From positions 1-14,251 of the forward strand of contig JANMWN010000274.1 of NCBI GenBank assembly GCA_031394045.1: a DNA stretch of 14,251 nt, read 5' to 3'. Shown here one piece after another: positions 1-7,040 of this stretch. Position numbers and translations under genes: made by a program. A model generated the notes under the pieces. That model had not been told where the DNA came from. It did not search any database and saw nothing but the letters and a program-made list of their open reading frames with translations. The DNA is from JANYIP01 sp031394045. GTDB lineage: Bacteria; Actinomycetota; Actinomycetes; Prado026. Each line of letters opens with the position of its first letter. Position 1 is the first letter of the stretch.

Positions 1-683
1 ACCCCTGACTCGACGGGCTCGACCCGCTCGACCACGTGCCCGAGCCTGACCGCGTCGCCCAGCGCCGCAGCGAGCCGGTGCGCGACCTGCTGGTTGCCCC
101 CGCCGACCCGCCGGCTCGGCGTGGCCAGCGTGCCCTGGTCCAGGTCGGCCAGGACCCCGGCGGCAAGCAGCTCGGCCCGAGCCCCGTTCGTGGCCTCGGC
201 CCGCGAGCGGAGCGCGGCAACAGCTGCCGGGTCCACGCCGGAGTCGACCGCCCGGTCGAACAGCTCGGCCGCGCTGAGCCGCCCGGCCAGGGCGGGCTCG
301 GCGAGCAGGATCTGGACGGTGGCCAGCGCCGCGGCCCGGATCGCCGGCACCGAGGTCGGGGCACCGCCACGCGGCTCGCGTACGCCGTAACTCATGCCGG
401 TCGTGACCAGCTCCAGGCCCAGCTCGGCGACCACCCGCTCGACCGTGTCGTTGCCCGGCAGCACGTACTCGGCGCCGCGCTCCACGCGCGCGCCACCATC
501 GACGGAGCCGGCAGACACGCCGAAGGGGAAGACCGACCAGACCCTGCCGCCCACCCGGTCCCGTGCGTCCAGCACCGTGACCTCGATGCCCGCGGCGGCG
601 AGCTGGTGCGCCGCCCGCAGCCCCGCGAAGCCGGCGCCGACGACCGCCACCCGTCGTACCGAGCTCTCCGTCCCGATCGCCAT
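1..683 (-). CDS. FAD-dependent amine-oxidase-like oxidoreductase, C-terminus beyond window
   Basis: Partial gene: 227 N-terminal residues are visible and the frame stays open to base 1. The start is the ATG at 683. Residues 11-21 form a Rossmann dinucleotide-binding strand with the GAGFAG glycine motif, followed by an acidic-ended strand and the DARDRVGGRVW motif typical of flavin monoamine oxidase and protoporphyrinogen-oxidase-like proteins. A later RVGGGNQQVAHRL stretch matches the family pattern where the substrate domain returns to the FAD domain. Family members oxidise amines or other CH-NH/CH-CH bonds with O2 as acceptor; the substrate here cannot be told because the C-terminal FAD and substrate motifs are missing. 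It lies 32 bases after the antiporter stop on the same strand, so it is probably the last visible gene of that operon. No clear Shine-Dalgarno (SD) sequence is seen, which suggests reading through from upstream. Confidence 0.85.
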   Translation of the reverse strand, partial: MAIGTESSVRRVAVVGAGFAGLRAAHQLAAAGIEVTVLDARDRVGGRVWSVFPFGVSAGSVDGGARVERGAEYVLPGNDTVERVVAELGLELVTTGMSYGVREPRGGAPTSVPAIRAAALATVQILLAEPALAGRLSAAELFDRAVDSGVDPAAVAALRSRAEATNGARAELLAAGVLADLDQGTLATPSRRVGGGNQQVAHRLAAALGDAVRLGHVVERVEPVESG

Positions 684-715
684 GACGGCAAACTACCGGA
701 GAACTGAACCGTTGA

Positions 716-1927
716 TCAGGATGAGGGCTGTCTGGACCCGGTCACGTCCACTCCCGCCGCGTCCTTGAGCAGGGCCAGCGCGAGCGAGGGGAACACCAGG
801 ACCGAGAGCAGCCCGGCGCAGACGAGGGCGGTCGCCGTGACCGCCGACATCCGGCCCGTGAGCACGCCGATCTGGCTCGCGGTCACGATGAACGGCAGCG
901 AGGTCGCCTGCAGCAGGCCGACCGCCAGGGTCTTGCGTCGCCCCAGCGCAGAGACGAACCAGAGCGCGGGCACGCCACGGACGATCAGCAGGGCGAGCAG
1001 GAACAGCGGCACCCGGAGCAACGCCGAGGGTTGCTCGAAGAGCGCGCGCAGGTCCAGCCGCACCCCGCTCGCGACGAAGAACACCGGGATCACGAAGCCG
1101 AACCCGATCGCCTCGAGCTTGAGCCTGAAGTGCGGGTGCGACGCGGAGTCGCGGTCGATCAACGAGACGATCGCCCCGGCGAGGAAGGCACCGAGGATGC
1201 TTTCCAGCCCGAACCGTTCCGCCAGCGCGACGAAGGCCACGAGCAGCACCACCGCCATGCGTACCCGGATCTGCGCCGTGGTGTCCTGCAACCGGTCCAG
1301 GACACCGCCTAGCGACATCGAGCGGCTGGCCCGCCCGGCAAGCAGGGCCGTGGCCACGACGAAGATCCCGAACGCGATCAGCAGCACGACCTTGCCCCCT
1401 GCGCTGCCGCCCGAGGTCGAGAACAGCAGCGACAGCAGCACGATCGCGGAGAAGTCGGCGACGGTCGCGGCCGAGATCGCGGTCTGGCCGACAGCCGTGT
1501 CCAGCTGACGGGCGTCCTTCAGGACCGGTACGACCAGACCGAGCGAGGTGGCCGAGAGCGTGACCGCGAACAGCAGCGGCGACTGCACCAGCCCCGCCGC
1601 CGAGAAGGCCGCGCCGAAGGCCAGCCCCAGCACAGCCGTCGTCAGGTAGCCGAGGACGGACCCCCGCAGGTTCACGCCGCCGAGCTGGCGCAGGTCGATC
1701 TCGAGACCTGTCAGGAAGAGCAGGAAGGCCAGCCCGACGAGCGCCAAGATCTGGACCGGCAGGTCGAGGTGCACCCATCCGAGCACCGACGGGCCGACAA
1801 CCACACCGGCCACGATCTCCACGACGACGGCCGGGACCCGCAGACGCGGCGCGTACCCGATGACCAGGGGCGCCAGCACCGCGATGACGCAGATCACCAG
1901 CAGGTTCCCGAACGAGACGTCAGGCAT
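716..1927 (-). CDS. Cation/proton antiporter, CPA2 (Kef-type) membrane domain
   Basis: A 403-residue protein, almost entirely hydrophobic, with the length and segment density of a single Na_H_Exchanger (CPA2) domain of about 12-13 membrane helices. It would exchange K+ or Na+ for protons across the cytoplasmic membrane. Landmarks are the N-terminal helix, VVVGPSVLGW near 43-51, the FLTGLEIDL loop near 71-79 and VADFSAIVLL, whose Asp158 occupies the ion-binding acidic position of the family. No C-terminal TrkA-N/RCK regulatory domain follows, unlike KefB/KefC; the C-terminus is a short polar tail. The ATG at 1927 lies 24 bases after the flavoprotein stop. Neighbours are redox proteins, which is suggestive because Kef systems are gated by redox or electrophile partners, but ion choice and gating are inference. 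Confidence 0.9.
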   Translation of the reverse strand: MPDVSFGNLLVICVIAVLAPLVIGYAPRLRVPAVVVEIVAGVVVGPSVLGWVHLDLPVQILALVGLAFLLFLTGLEIDLRQLGGVNLRGSVLGYLTTAVLGLAFGAAFSAAGLVQSPLLFAVTLSATSLGLVVPVLKDARQLDTAVGQTAISAATVADFSAIVLLSLLFSTSGGSAGGKVVLLIAFGIFVVATALLAGRASRSMSLGGVLDRLQDTTAQIRVRMAVVLLVAFVALAERFGLESILGAFLAGAIVSLIDRDSASHPHFRLKLEAIGFGFVIPVFFVASGVRLDLRALFEQPSALLRVPLFLLALLIVRGVPALWFVSALGRRKTLAVGLLQATSLPFIVTASQIGVLTGRMSAVTATALVCAGLLSVLVFPSLALALLKDAAGVDVTGSRQPSS

Positions 1928-1951
1928 CAGCGCTCACCCATCCCCGCACCG

Positions 1952-3343
1952 TCAGAGCCCGTACGACTCGAGCAGTCGGAGCCAGACCTCGCTGAGCGTC
2001 GGGAACGACGGGACCGCGTGCCAGAGCCGCTCGACGGGGACCTTGCCTGCAATCGCGACGGTCGCCGAGTGCAACAGCTCCGCGACGCCGGGACCGGTGA
2101 AGGTCGCACCGACGACGAGCCCGGTAGCCTCCTCGACCACGAGCATGCTGGTGCCACTGATGCCGTTGCCCTGCGTGTAGGCCCCGGCCACGCCTCCGGT
2201 CGGCGTCGACACAGTGCGGATGCCGATGCCGCGCTCGCGGGCCTGCGCCTCGGTGAGGCCGACCGCGCACACCTGCGGGTCGGTGAACGTCACGCGGGGC
2301 ACGATGTCGCGGCTGACCTCGTCGCGCACGTCCTTGCCCAGGATCACGTCACCTGCGATGCGGGCCTGGTACTTGCCGACATGGGTGAGCAGGGCGCGGC
2401 CGTTGCAGTCGCCCACCGCATAGAGCCAGTCGCCGTCGACACCGACCGCGCGCAACGAGTCGTCGACCTCGACCGGCCGGCCCGGAGTGAGCCCCACCGT
2501 CTCGAGGCCGACGTCGGACGTGGCGGGACGTCGTCCGACGGCGACCAGGATCTCGTCGGCGACGATGGTGCGGCCGTCGGCGAGCGTCGCCGTGACAGGA
2601 CCGCCGGCCCCCTCGCGGGAGACGGCCGTCATGGCGACGCCGGTGACGACCGCGATCCCCTCGGCCTCGAACGCTGCGCGAACCTCGAGGCCGGCAAAGG
2701 GTTCCTCGCGGGCGAGCAGCCGGTCGGCGCCCTCGACGACAGTGACCTCCTCGCTGCCGAGCCGCTTGAACCCCTGCGCCATCTCGGCCCCGATCGCCCC
2801 ACCGCCCAGGACCAGCAGCCGTCGGGGCAGCTGCTTGGCCGAGGTGATGCCGCGGTTGTCCCAGCCGTGCGCCTCGGCCAGGCCCGGGATCGGAGGCACG
2901 AGCGCGGACGTACCCGTGGCGAGCACCACGGCCTTGCCGGCGGTGATGGTCCGGACCGAGCCGTCAGCCGCGGTCACCTGGACGGTACGGGCGCCGGTGA
3001 TCCGTCCGATGCCTCGCAGCAGCTCGATCTTCTTCTCCTCCAGCCAGGGGACCTGCCCTGCGTCGTCCCAGCTGCTGGTCATGTAGTCACGCTGCGCGAA
3101 CGCGGCCTCGACGTCGATCGACCCCGTCACCGCCTCGGCCGCGCCCGGGACCCGGCGCGCGGCGGCCAGCACGTCGCCGGGGCGCAGCAACGTCTTGCTC
3201 GGGATGCAACCCCAGTACGAGCACTCCCCGCCGATCAGCTCGCGCTCCACGATCGCGGCCGTGAGGCCACCGTCGGCGACCCGGCCGGCCGCGTTCTCGC
3301 CGGTCGGTCCGGCGCCGATCACGATGACGTCGAACTCGTCCAT
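1952..3343 (-). CDS. NAD(P)/FAD-dependent disulfide oxidoreductase family flavoprotein
   Basis: The 463-residue length matches the dihydrolipoamide dehydrogenase/mercuric reductase/glutathione reductase family. Residues 5-15 carry the FAD Rossmann motif VIVIGAGPTG. Cys41 and Cys46 form a CX4C pair in GGECSYWGCIPSK, the position of the redox-active disulfide. LLVLGGGAIGAEMAQGF is the NAD(P)-binding motif, and LYAVGDCNG is the second FAD motif. The C-terminal dimerisation domain ends in SFPTLSEVW: Glu452 is present, but Phe447 stands where classical members have the catalytic His of HPTLSE. It is therefore unlikely to be an E3 subunit of a 2-oxoacid dehydrogenase; the disulfide substrate is unknown. 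The start is fixed by AAGGAG at 3350-3355, six bases before ATG. The gene begins 16 bases after the upstream small gene. Confidence 0.92.
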   Translation of the reverse strand: MDEFDVIVIGAGPTGENAAGRVADGGLTAAIVERELIGGECSYWGCIPSKTLLRPGDVLAAARRVPGAAEAVTGSIDVEAAFAQRDYMTSSWDDAGQVPWLEEKKIELLRGIGRITGARTVQVTAADGSVRTITAGKAVVLATGTSALVPPIPGLAEAHGWDNRGITSAKQLPRRLLVLGGGAIGAEMAQGFKRLGSEEVTVVEGADRLLAREEPFAGLEVRAAFEAEGIAVVTGVAMTAVSREGAGGPVTATLADGRTIVADEILVAVGRRPATSDVGLETVGLTPGRPVEVDDSLRAVGVDGDWLYAVGDCNGRALLTHVGKYQARIAGDVILGKDVRDEVSRDIVPRVTFTDPQVCAVGLTEAQARERGIGIRTVSTPTGGVAGAYTQGNGISGTSMLVVEEATGLVVGATFTGPGVAELLHSATVAIAGKVPVERLWHAVPSFPTLSEVWLRLLESYGL

Positions 3344-3359
3344 GTCAGTCTCCTTCAGA

Positions 3360-3872
3360 TCAGAAGCCGGCCGCGGGCCAGGGCTGGCCGGCGTAGCGCT
3401 GGATCACGGGTCCAGGTGGTGGCGGGACACTACCCAGCAGGCCAGCCTCCACCCGGAGCAGTCTCGCCGGGCGGATCCGCGCGAAGGGGTCGTCGCGCAG
3501 CACCCCCAGCTCGGTACCGTCGGTACGGCTCACGCTCAGCGATCCGGCGAACCGCGAGGAGTCCCGTACGAAGGTGGTGACGGCGTCGAGTCGTCGGCCG
3601 GAGAGCACCGCGCGCAAGGCGCCGGACACTGCCGGGTCGTCGAACAGGGGCGCGCGGTCAGCGGCTACCTCGACCAGCGAGACCCAGGCTGCGGCACCTT
3701 CGGCGTCGACGACACGGGCGTCCATCCGGACCGCGTGCGGCACGGGCTTGCGGCTGGACGGCCAGGCGGCAAGGAGACCGGCCGAGCGACCGTCGAGGTC
3801 GTACGCAGCAGCACTGGCCAGCGCACCGGATACCTTCGCCTCGTCGACCACGGCGAACCAGCACCAGCTCAC
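3360..3872 (-). CDS. Unrecognised 170-residue protein coupled to the redoxin gene
   Basis: I do not recognise this protein. Its GTG start at 3872 shares a GTGA overlap with the TGA stop of the redoxin gene, the hallmark of coupled translation; a longer reading up to 4106 would run through the redoxin coding sequence and is rejected. The protein starts SWCWFAVVDEAKVSG and has alternating polar and hydrophobic strands, no signal peptide, no membrane helix and no cofactor motif. It contains one cysteine at residue 4 and ends with a proline-rich PPPPGPV stretch and an aromatic tail. Codon use resembles the neighbours, which supports it as a real gene. Its tight coupling between a peroxiredoxin-like protein and a disulfide-oxidoreductase-like flavoprotein suggests a partner in the same process; nothing in the sequence shows a reaction. 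Confidence 0.7.
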   Translation of the reverse strand: MSWCWFAVVDEAKVSGALASAAAYDLDGRSAGLLAAWPSSRKPVPHAVRMDARVVDAEGAAAWVSLVEVAADRAPLFDDPAVSGALRAVLSGRRLDAVTTFVRDSSRFAGSLSVSRTDGTELGVLRDDPFARIRPARLLRVEAGLLGSVPPPPGPVIQRYAGQPWPAAGF

Positions 3873-4375
3873 GAGCCGACCGCCCAGTCGCTCCGCAGCT
3901 CCCGGGTGATCGCGCGCAGGTCCTGGCGCAGGTCCTCGTTGGACGGCCGGCCCCAGTACCAGTACCCGTTGTAGACGTTGTGGATGCGCAGGTCGGGGTA
4001 GACGGTGAAGACCGTCGGGACGTACGGGCGGTACAGCGTGTCGGTCGTCTCGCGCAGCCCGAGCTGCTCCTGGTAGCGGCGCTCGCTGTCGCTGAGGAAG
4101 GTCCACCGCGCGCCGAGCCCGGCCCGGAACGCCGAGAGCGCCACCGGCTCGTCGATGCTGATGGAGACGAAGCGGGTGTACGCGACCTCGGCCTCACTCT
4201 GCAGCCGGACCAGCGCCCGCATCGCGGACTGCTCCTTCGGGCACCACCAGCCGCGGAAGAACTGGACGACCAGCGGGTCCCCCTCGGCGAGCTCGGTCAG
4301 GGTCCGGGTGATGCCGGAGTGGTCGGGCAACTCCAGGTCGGGCAGCCGCCCGCCGGGGACGAGGTCGGGGTGCAC
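3869..4375 (-). CDS. Peroxiredoxin-like redoxin (AhpC/TSA family, single cysteine)
   Basis: A 168-residue thioredoxin-fold protein. It opens with the family pattern LVPGGRLPDLELPD, followed by a strand VVQFFRGWWCPKEQ that places Cys45 at the peroxidatic position at the N-terminal end of the first long helix. PTVFTVYPD near 118-126 fits the conserved cis-proline region. Cys45 is the only cysteine, so there is no resolving cysteine and the protein would have to be recycled by an external thiol. Known relatives reduce peroxides or act as thiol-disulfide proteins; direct peroxidase activity is inference because the usual TxxC context is replaced by WWC. The start is GTG at 4375, with a GGAG SD about eight bases upstream. 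The gene lies 42 bases after the preceding gene and overlaps the next by four bases, consistent with an operon. Confidence 0.82.
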   Translation of the reverse strand: MHPDLVPGGRLPDLELPDHSGITRTLTELAEGDPLVVQFFRGWWCPKEQSAMRALVRLQSEAEVAYTRFVSISIDEPVALSAFRAGLGARWTFLSDSERRYQEQLGLRETTDTLYRPYVPTVFTVYPDLRIHNVYNGYWYWGRPSNEDLRQDLRAITRELRSDWAVGS

Positions 4376-4417
4376 GGTCTGTCTCCTACGTCGTTTCGGG
4401 AGGGGGTCAGGCGGGGG

Positions 4418-5125
4418 TCAGGCGGCCGGGTCGGTGCTTGCCTGCGTGCGCCCGCGCTCGAAGAACGTCACCAGGTCGGCGGCGACGGCCAGGTCCTGGA
4501 CGCGGCACGTGGCACCGAAGGGCTGGTCCCAGAACGGTCCGCGGCGCTGCCGCCAGGGGCCGACGTACGCGTACGGCTCGGGGATGGCGTCGTCCCCCGC
4601 CGAGACGCCGTAGTTGACCTCGTCCAGGGCGATGCCCAGGTCGAAGTGCTCCGGCCACAGCACTGGTACGGCTGCGTCGCCGCCCGGGTGCTTCGACGCG
4701 AACGTGCGCAGGGCCTGGTCACCGAGCTCGAAGGCCCGCGTGATCAGCAGGGCGGCGTGGGCGTCCACCCGGACCCGGTCCGAGGAGGAGCTGCCCGCGG
4801 TGCTGGTGTACGACTCGGGCGGGCCGAACGAGACGCCCGCCTGCTCAGCGAGCTCGCAGAGCCTGCCCTGCAACGGGATCCGGCGCTGCGCCGCCCCGTC
4901 CGGACCGTCCGAGACAACCAGGTCGGTGCCCTCGACGGCAAGGTACGCACCCTCGGCATCGAGCGGACCGGTACGGAACCCCGCCGGCGACACCAGCAGC
5001 CGGATCGTGCCCGTCGTCCGCCACTGGTGCCCGCCCAGCACGCTCTCGGCCACGCCGTGCAGGCTGCGGCGGGTCGCCTCGAGGGCGTACCTGTCCTGGT
5101 TCGGGTCCTTCCTGATGGCGTCCAT
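4418..5125 (-). CDS. Conserved actinobacterial protein of unknown function
   Basis: A 235-residue soluble protein. I recall similar conserved hypothetical proteins from streptomycetes and relatives but no known function. Notable stretches are an N-terminal DPNQDRYALEATRRSLHGVAE region, a middle rich in beta strands, and a C-terminal half with VLWPEHFDLGIALDEVNYGV and AYVGPW followed by FWDQPFGATC. The His and acidic residues of WPEHFD and the DEVNYG segment look conserved enough to line a pocket, but this is inference. There is no signal peptide or membrane helix. The ATG at 5125 is preceded by a G-rich SD-like run about 11 bases upstream, and this is the first gene of the minus-strand unit, so the promoter should lie in the 94-base divergent gap with the dehydrogenase gene. 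Confidence 0.82.
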   Translation of the reverse strand: MDAIRKDPNQDRYALEATRRSLHGVAESVLGGHQWRTTGTIRLLVSPAGFRTGPLDAEGAYLAVEGTDLVVSDGPDGAAQRRIPLQGRLCELAEQAGVSFGPPESYTSTAGSSSSDRVRVDAHAALLITRAFELGDQALRTFASKHPGGDAAVPVLWPEHFDLGIALDEVNYGVSAGDDAIPEPYAYVGPWRQRRGPFWDQPFGATCRVQDLAVAADLVTFFERGRTQASTDPAA

Positions 5126-5219
5126 GCCAGCACTGTCCCCCCAGCGGTCCGGTCGTTACACGTTGCACGATCTCGGCGATGGTCGGGCGCCGGAGCCCGG
5201 CGGGGGCCATGCTGTCCCG
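5126..5219. promoter_or_regulatory. Divergent promoter region between the redox/antiporter operon and the sugar operon
   Basis: This 94-base gap separates two genes read in opposite directions and must carry promoters for both units. A 6-bp inverted repeat (CGCCGG at 5188-5193, CCGGCG at 5197-5202, three-base centre) lies just before the dehydrogenase start and could be an operator or leader hairpin. A loose -10-like TAACGA on the minus strand (5158-5153) is the only promoter-like motif I can point to. No convincing -35 element is visible. Confidence 0.4.
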
Positions 5220-6194
5220 ATGCAGGCGCTGGTCTTCACCGCACCCGGACAGGTGCAGCTCCGGGACGAGCCGTACCCGGTCGCCGGCGACGGGGAGACG
5301 CTGGTCACCGTCGAGGCCTCCGGCATCTGCGGCAGCGAGCTGCACGGCTTCCGCTCCGTCGGGATGCGGCAGCCACCGCTGATCATGGGCCACGAGTTCG
5401 CCGGGACCGCCGACGGCGGCACCCGGGTCGTCGTGAACCCGCTCGTCACCTGTGGCACCTGCGCCGCCTGCGTGCGCGGCTCGGCCCAGATCTGCGAACG
5501 ACGTCAGCTGATGGGCGTCCATCGCCCCGGTGGCTTCGCCGAGGCCGTCGCCGTCCCTCGCGGCGCGCTGCACGTGCTTCCCGACTCCGTGAGCTGGACC
5601 GAGGCGGCCCTGATCGAGCCGCTGGCCAACGCTGTGCACGCCTGGGGCCTGGGCGTACGGGCCGGCGGGGCCGGCGGGGGCGGCGGGTGCGGCACAGTCG
5701 CGATCGTCGGCGCCGGGTCCATCGGCCTGGTCTGCCTGCTCGTGGCCCGGCACCACGGCAGCGGCGAGGTGGTCGTCGCCGACCCCTCCCCGGACCGCAG
5801 GGCCGTTGCGGCACGCCTCGGTGCGACGACCGTGGCCTCGCTCGACGACCTGGACGGCCTTGTCCTCGACACCACGTTCGACGCGGTCGGCCTGTCCGTC
5901 ACGCGGACCGCCGCGCTCGCTCACCTGCGCCCCGGCGGTACGTCCGTGTGGATCGGGCTCGGCTCGCCCGACGTCGCCTTCGACGGCAACGACCTGGTGC
6001 GGTCCGAGAGGCAGGTGCTCGGCTCGTTCGCCTACTCGGCCGACGAGTTCCGCGCTGCCGTCGAGCTGTCGTCCCACGTTGACCTCGGCTGGGGCACGGA
6101 CGTCCCCATGAGTGCCGCCGAGAGCATGTTCATGGACCTGGCGCAGGGTCGCACCGACGTCATCAAGGCCGTGCTCCGGCGCGAGGAGGGCTGA
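5220..6194 (+). CDS. Zinc-dependent medium-chain alcohol/polyol dehydrogenase
   Basis: A 324-residue MDR-superfamily enzyme, slightly short for the family (about 340-350). Cys37 in ASGICGSELHGF and His58-Glu59 in the GHEF motif are the catalytic zinc ligands. Cys78, Cys81, Cys84 and Cys92 form the structural-zinc lobe. VAIVGAGSIG is the NAD(P) Rossmann motif, placed after an unusual glycine run (AGGAGGGGGCG) that links the catalytic and nucleotide domains. Family members oxidise a secondary alcohol or polyol with NAD(P)+. It is first in the deoxysugar-type operon and could act on the free sugar or on a later hydroxy-acid intermediate. The start is ATG at 5220; the longer upstream frame crosses the divergent promoter. 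The SD is weak (GGGGG at 5203-5207). The next gene starts two bases after the stop. Confidence 0.9.
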   Translation: MQALVFTAPGQVQLRDEPYPVAGDGETLVTVEASGICGSELHGFRSVGMRQPPLIMGHEFAGTADGGTRVVVNPLVTCGTCAACVRGSAQICERRQLMGVHRPGGFAEAVAVPRGALHVLPDSVSWTEAALIEPLANAVHAWGLGVRAGGAGGGGGCGTVAIVGAGSIGLVCLLVARHHGSGEVVVADPSPDRRAVAARLGATTVASLDDLDGLVLDTTFDAVGLSVTRTAALAHLRPGGTSVWIGLGSPDVAFDGNDLVRSERQVLGSFAYSADEFRAAVELSSHVDLGWGTDVPMSAAESMFMDLAQGRTDVIKAVLRREEG

Positions 6195-6196
6195 CC

Positions 6197-6982
6197 GTGC
6201 GTGGCCTGTCCGGGCGCGGGGTGCTGGTCTCCGGTGGTACGAGCGGCATCGGGCTGGCCGCGGCTCGGCGCTTCCTCGAGGAGGGCTGCCGGGTGTACGT
6301 CTGCGGCCACGACGCAGACGACCTGACCGCGGCGCTGCGCGAGCTCGGACTGGCAGGGGAGGCAGGGAGCACAGCGGGATCGGTCTGCGACGTGTCCGAC
6401 CCGGACGCCGTCGGGGCGATGGTCGAGGCCGCCGAGGCATTCACCGGCGGGATCGACGTGCTCGCCAACAACGCCGGGATCGCCTGGCAGGAGGCGTTCC
6501 TCGACACGACGGTGGAGCATTGGGACCGGATGCTGGCGGTCAACCTGCGCGGGATGTTCCTGGTCGCCCAGCGGGTGGCTCAGGTCATGGTGGCGGCTGG
6601 ACGCCCGGGTTCGATCGTCAACATGGCGTCCACCAACGCCTTCGGCGGCGAAGCGCTGTACGCCCACTACAACGCGTCCAAGGGCGGCGTCGCGCAGCTC
6701 ACCCGGACCATGGCCGTCGAGCTGGGACCGCTCGGCATCCGGGTCAACGCCCTCTGCCCCGGCTACATCGACACCCCCCTCAACCGCGACATCGCCGCAG
6801 CCGCAGGGGCCACGGGATCCGCCGAGGCCGCCGACGCGTACGCCCGTGACCACGTGCCGCTGGGCCGGGCAGGGACGCCCGAGGAGATCGCCGCGGCGTA
6901 CGCGTTCCTCGCCAGCGACGAGGCCACGTTCGTGCACGGCGCGATGCTCGTGGTCGACGGCGGCCAGCTGGCCGTGATGTGA
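6197..6982 (+). CDS. Short-chain dehydrogenase/reductase (SDR, classical)
   Basis: A 261-residue classical SDR. The cofactor motif GGTSGIG spans residues 13-19, NNAG is at 91-94, and the catalytic set is Asn116, Ser145, Tyr158 and Lys162 (YNASK). The PGYIDTPLN stretch is the substrate-lid region and the C-terminal VVDGGQ motif closes the fold. The enzyme transfers hydride between NAD(P)(H) and a carbonyl/hydroxyl group. In pathways with a final diketo-deoxy-acid hydrolase, one SDR oxidises the sugar at C1 and another oxidises the 2-keto-3-deoxy acid at C4; sequence alone does not decide which this is. The start is GTG at 6197, supported by GAGGAGGG just upstream within the end of the previous gene, so translation is probably coupled. 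Confidence 0.92.
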   Translation: MRGLSGRGVLVSGGTSGIGLAAARRFLEEGCRVYVCGHDADDLTAALRELGLAGEAGSTAGSVCDVSDPDAVGAMVEAAEAFTGGIDVLANNAGIAWQEAFLDTTVEHWDRMLAVNLRGMFLVAQRVAQVMVAAGRPGSIVNMASTNAFGGEALYAHYNASKGGVAQLTRTMAVELGPLGIRVNALCPGYIDTPLNRDIAAAAGATGSAEAADAYARDHVPLGRAGTPEEIAAAYAFLASDEATFVHGAMLVVDGGQLAVM

Positions 6983-6991
6983 CGGTGACGA

Positions 6992-7040
6992 TGCCGTCCA
7001 CGATGACAGTGGTGTGAGAATGACGGCCATGTGGACGGCA
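6992..7040. repeat. 10-bp perfect inverted repeat around the lactonase start
   Basis: TGCCGTCCAC at 6992-7001 and its exact reverse complement GTGGACGGCA at 7031-7040 are separated by 29 bases. The candidate start codons GTG 7014 and ATG 7020 lie in the loop and ATG 7029 lies at the edge of the right arm. In RNA it could fold the initiation region of the lactonase gene; in DNA the arms could bind a dimeric regulator. No function is demonstrated. Confidence 0.55.

Noticed and set aside
36..768. Plus-strand open frames across the first 700 bases
   Set aside because: They are shadows of the minus-strand amine-oxidase-like gene, whose Rossmann and DARDRVGGRVW motifs are clear.
1769..6440. Very long open frames (over 500 codons) antisense to or offset from the named genes, for example 1769-3580 plus and 4845-6440 minus
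   Set aside because: They are rich in Arg, Gly, Ala and His/Asp repeats, lack family motifs, and lie exactly opposite genes with clear motifs and SD sites; such frames are usual in high-GC DNA.
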